This document shows, in pieces, positions 7,474-9,321 of a stretch of DNA of 9,321 bases. Origin of the DNA: Candidatus Thioglobus sp. (GTDB taxonomy: Bacteria; Pseudomonadota; Gammaproteobacteria; PS1; Pseudothioglobaceae); NCBI GenBank assembly GCA_015163925.1, contig JAAOIF010000029.1:1-9321 (forward strand), written 5' to 3'. The translations under genes were made by a program, and so were the position numbers. The notes under the pieces are model-generated. The model worked only from the letters and a program-made list of their open reading frames with translations, was not told the DNA's origin and did not search any database. Numbering within the stretch: position 1 is the first letter of the stretch; every line of letters starts with the position of its first letter.

Positions 7474-7476
7474 ATT

Positions 7477-8727
7477 ATGCAATATAAATATATAAAAGTG
7501 CCAGAAAATGGCGAAAAAATTACCTTTGAAAATGGGATTATAAAAGTGCCAAATCGCCCAATTATCGCTTATATCAAGGGCGATGGGATTGGCGCTGATG
7601 TCTCGCCGGTGATGAAAAAAGTCATTGATGCTGTGGTGAAAAAAACTTACGCCGGCGAAAAATCAATTGAGTGGATGGAAGTATTTGCCGGTGAAAAGGC
7701 GTTTGATTTGTACCAAGAATACTTGCCAGCAGAGACTTTGGAGGCGATTGAGGAATTTGGTTTGGCAATTAAAGGCCCGCTGACCACGCCGGTAGGGGGC
7801 GGAATGCGTTCGCTGAATGTGGCTATTCGTCAGGCTTTGGACCTATTTATTTGCCAGCGTCCGGTGCAATATTTTCGCGGCACGCCGACTCCGGTTAAAG
7901 CTCCAGAAAAAGTTGATATGGTGATTTTTCGGGAAAATTCTGAGGATATTTACGCCGGAATTGAGTATCAGCAGGGCAGCGATGAGGTCAAAAAAGTGAT
8001 TGATTTTTTGCAAAATGAGATGGGCGCAAGCAAAATTCGCTTCCCCAAAACCTCCGCAATCGGCATTAAACCGGTGTCTGTAGAAGGAACTCAGCGCTTG
8101 GTTCGTGCCGCCATTAAATACGCCATTGATAATGATAAAAGCTCGGTAACTCTGGTGCATAAGGGCAATATTATGAAATTTACCGAGGGCGGTTTTAGAG
8201 ATTGGGGCTATAAATTAGCGGCAGATGAATTTGGCGCAAAACCCCTTGACGGCGGGGAATGGCTGACTTTTAAAAATCCTAATAACGGCAAAAATATTAC
8301 TATTAAAGATGTAATTGCCGATGCGTTTTTGCAGCAAATTTTACTGCGGCCAGAGGATTATTCGGTGATTGCTACGCTGAATTTGAATGGCGATTATATC
8401 TCTGATGCTTTGGCGGCGCAGGTTGGCGGCATCGGCATTGCTCCGGGGGCGAATTTGTCAGCAACCACGGCGGTATTTGAGGCAACTCACGGCACAGCGC
8501 CAAAATATGCCGGTTTGGATAAAGTCAATCCGGGCTCAATTATTCTGAGTGCTGAAATGATGCTAAGGCATATGGGCTGGGGCGAAGCGGCTGATAGAGT
8601 GCTGGCGGCGATGTCGGCGGTTATTCAAAATAAAACTGTAACTTATGATTTGGAAAGGCTGATGGAGGGCGCGACTTTGCTGACTTGTTCCGAATTTGGC
8701 GATGCGATAATTGAGGTTTTTGCATAA
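7477..8727 (+). CDS. icd: NADP-dependent isocitrate dehydrogenase
   Basis: TCA-cycle enzyme that oxidises and decarboxylates isocitrate to 2-oxoglutarate, making NADPH. It has 416 residues, the same as E. coli Icd, and aligns with it nearly end to end. Substrate residues are S112, N114 and R118 in [14 protein letters not shown]128 and R152, Y159 in [10 protein letters not shown]229 in VHKGN, and metal-binding D306 and D310 in [10 protein letters not shown]112 corresponds to E. coli S113, the AceK phosphorylation site. NADP-selecting residues are kept: K343 and Y344 (HGTAPKYAG), V350, Y390 and R394, matching E. coli K344, Y345, V351, Y391 and R395. Only 3 bases separate it from rimI, so it is probably the last gene of the operon; a hairpin terminator follows 42 bases after its stop. 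Confidence 0.98.
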   Translation: MQYKYIKVPENGEKITFENGIIKVPNRPIIAYIKGDGIGADVSPVMKKVIDAVVKKTYAGEKSIEWMEVFAGEKAFDLYQEYLPAETLEAIEEFGLAIKGPLTTPVGGGMRSLNVAIRQALDLFICQRPVQYFRGTPTPVKAPEKVDMVIFRENSEDIYAGIEYQQGSDEVKKVIDFLQNEMGASKIRFPKTSAIGIKPVSVEGTQRLVRAAIKYAIDNDKSSVTLVHKGNIMKFTEGGFRDWGYKLAADEFGAKPLDGGEWLTFKNPNNGKNITIKDVIADAFLQQILLRPEDYSVIATLNLNGDYISDALAAQVGGIGIAPGANLSATTAVFEATHGTAPKYAGLDKVNPGSIILSAEMMLRHMGWGEAADRVLAAMSAVIQNKTVTYDLERLMEGATLLTCSEFGDAIIEVFA

Positions 8728-8769
8728 AGTATGATTTTTGGCATTATTTTAGGGTAGAATTGCCGATAT

Positions 8770-8793
8770 TCAAGTTGCTTTAGCTTGATTTTT
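8770..8793 (+). terminator. Rho-independent terminator after icd
   Basis: TCAAGTT (8770-8776), loop GCTTT, AGCTTGA (8782-8788) makes a 7-bp stem with one G-U pair, followed directly by TTTTT (8789-8793). The stem is AU-rich, so it may be leaky. It separates the operon from the secreted-protein gene. If a promoter lies upstream of 8770 (TAGAAT at 8755-8760 is a possible -10), the hairpin would instead be in the 5' leader of that gene. Confidence 0.6.
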
Positions 8794-8804
8794 AGTTACT
8801 TTTT

Positions 8805-8823
8805 TATAATAAACTTTAGGAGA
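8805..8823 (+). promoter_or_regulatory. Candidate -10 box and Shine-Dalgarno site of the repeat-protein gene
   Basis: A consensus TATAAT lies at 8805-8810 and a strong AGGAGA at 8818-8823, 6 bases before the ATG at 8830. The ribosome binding site is the best in the window, in contrast to the weak sites of most other genes, and suggests high expression. No good -35 lies at the right distance: TTGATT (8785-8790) gives only 14 bases and overlaps the terminator stem. With this -10 the transcript would start almost at the Shine-Dalgarno site, so the -10 call is less secure than the ribosome binding site. Confidence 0.45.
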
Positions 8824-8829
8824 AATAAG

Positions 8830-9321
8830 ATGAAAAAAATTATCGCAATCGCTACTTTAATGGTAGCATCAACGGCTTTTGCTTTTTTTGGTAACAGCTC
8901 TAATGGCAATAATTGGGGGCCTTTCAACGGCGGCTCAAATGCTGGTCCGTTTTCTGGTGGTCAAAACTGGGGACCTTTCAACGGCGGCTCAAATGCTGGT
9001 CCTTTCAACGGCGGCAACAATTGGGGCCCTTTCAACGGCGGCTCAAATGCTGGTCCGTTTTCTGGTGGTCAAAACTGGGGGCCTTTCAAGGGCGTTAATA
9101 ATTGGATGAATGATACTGATTTTGGCTTAAATTTCAACACCAAAAACACCAATGATAGTCGCTTCGCTGGGAAAGCTGACGGCAATGCCTCCGGAAAAGC
9201 TGATGCCTACGGCAAAGGTAAGGCTGATGCCTACGCCAAGGGTCAGGCTGATGGTTTTGCCAAAGGTGTCGCCGATGCTTATGCCAAAGGTTTTGCAGAT
9301 GCAAAATCCTCAGGTGCAAGC
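8830..9321 (+). CDS. Secreted low-complexity two-zone repeat protein, sulfur-globule-protein-like (3' end beyond window)
   Basis: Open from ATG 8830 to the last base: 164 codons with no stop, so the C-terminus is missing. Residues 1-18 (MKKIIAIATLMVASTAFA) are a clear Sec signal peptide with likely cleavage after AFA. Residues 28-88 are 18-residue repeats of the form NWGPFNGGSNAGPF(S/N)GG(Q/N), three full and one partial. Residues 89-113 are a linker (MNDTDFGLNFNTKN region). From 114 there are 8-residue repeats of the form G-x-A-D-x-x-x-K, about six copies. The visible protein has no cysteine and is rich in Gly, Asn, Phe, Ala, Lys and Asp. Exported Gly-rich, aromatic low-complexity proteins of this sort form the envelope of periplasmic sulfur globules in sulfur-oxidising bacteria; that role is inferred from composition and export signal only. 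A surface, matrix or adhesin-like structural protein is the alternative. It has an excellent ribosome binding site and stands alone after the icd terminator. Confidence 0.8.
   Translation, partial: MKKIIAIATLMVASTAFAFFGNSSNGNNWGPFNGGSNAGPFSGGQNWGPFNGGSNAGPFNGGNNWGPFNGGSNAGPFSGGQNWGPFKGVNNWMNDTDFGLNFNTKNTNDSRFAGKADGNASGKADAYGKGKADAYAKGQADGFAKGVADAYAKGFADAKSSGAS
8911..9093 (+). repeat. 54-bp tandem repeat (18-residue unit), 3.4 copies, alternating in 108-bp pairs
   Basis: Units are 8911-8964, 8965-9018, 9019-9072 and a partial 9073-9093. Units 1 and 3 differ at one base by eye, while unit 2 differs from both at its 3' end (CCTTTCAACGGCGGCAAC in place of the CCGTTTTCTGG type). Units 1 and 3 begin AATTGGGG, units 2 and 4 AACTGGGG. 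The pattern is best read as a recent duplication of a 108-bp pair, the second copy diverging near 9085. Confidence 0.9.
9169..9321 (+). repeat. 24-bp tandem repeats encoding G-x-A-D-x-x-x-K octads
   Basis: Octads begin at residues 114, 122, 130, 138, 146 and 154 (DNA 9169 onward in steps of 24), for example GKADAYGK, GKADAYAK, GQADGFAK, GVADAYAK, with G162 starting the next. G, A and D at positions 1, 3 and 4 are nearly invariant, and K at 8 in the middle copies. The DNA of the copies has diverged much more than the 54-bp repeats, so this zone looks older and kept by selection. The array may continue past the window. Confidence 0.85.

Noticed and set aside
8879..9109. Repeat-containing open frames in frames 2 and 3 (8879-9109 and 8913-9098) with ALSTAAQML or FQRRLKCWS-type repeats
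   Set aside because: They are out-of-frame readings of the 54-bp repeats. The frame-1 reading from 8830 has a signal peptide, a strong ribosome binding site and continues to the window end.
9134..9319. His/Arg-rich minus-strand open frame
   Set aside because: It is antisense to the octad repeat zone; its own repetition is a by-product of the 24-bp repeats.

Overview
The window looks like chromosome from a moderately AT-rich gammaproteobacterium. The housekeeping proteins have a clear gammaproteobacterial character: a GMP/IMP nucleotidase of the YrfG type, DksA with its acidic coiled-coil tip and four cysteines, CysRS whose zinc ligands fall at the same numbers as in Escherichia coli, RimI, and an E. 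coli-type NADP isocitrate dehydrogenase. A CbbY-like sugar phosphatase and a secreted, glycine-rich, repeat-built protein resembling sulfur-globule envelope proteins suggest an autotrophic sulfur oxidiser, possibly of the SUP05/Thioglobus kind. That placement is inference.

Layout. 1-333: a degraded TPR-protein remnant, read best by hopping between frames. 401-3545 (+): a tight run of a polyprenyl-phosphate glycosyltransferase fused to a GtrA membrane domain, cysS, and yrfG; the last two overlap. A perfect 8-bp hairpin lies over the yrfG stop. 3550-4137 (-): only the C-terminal domain of the repair-coupling factor Mfd survives. At about 4063 its reading gives way to the 3' tail of an unrelated plus-strand gene (DUF1566/FISUMP-like, stop at 4145-4147), which is followed by a strong bidirectional terminator. 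This is a rearrangement scar or an assembly join. 4302-4712 (-): dksA. 4713-4804: a short divergent promoter region. 4805-8727 (+): a compact operon of cbbY-like phosphatase, ilvA, rimI and icd, with overlaps or gaps of a few bases. 8770-8793: a terminator. 8830-9321 (+): the start of a secreted low-complexity protein that is still open at the window edge.

The intact genes are core metabolism and information processing: Cys-tRNA charging, nucleotide salvage, stringent-response transcription control, isoleucine synthesis, ribosomal protein acetylation and the TCA cycle. The unusual parts are the truncated mfd with its foreign gene tail, and the two-zone repeat protein at the right end, which has a signal peptide, 18-residue Gly/Asn/Phe repeats and then 8-residue Ala/Asp/Lys repeats.
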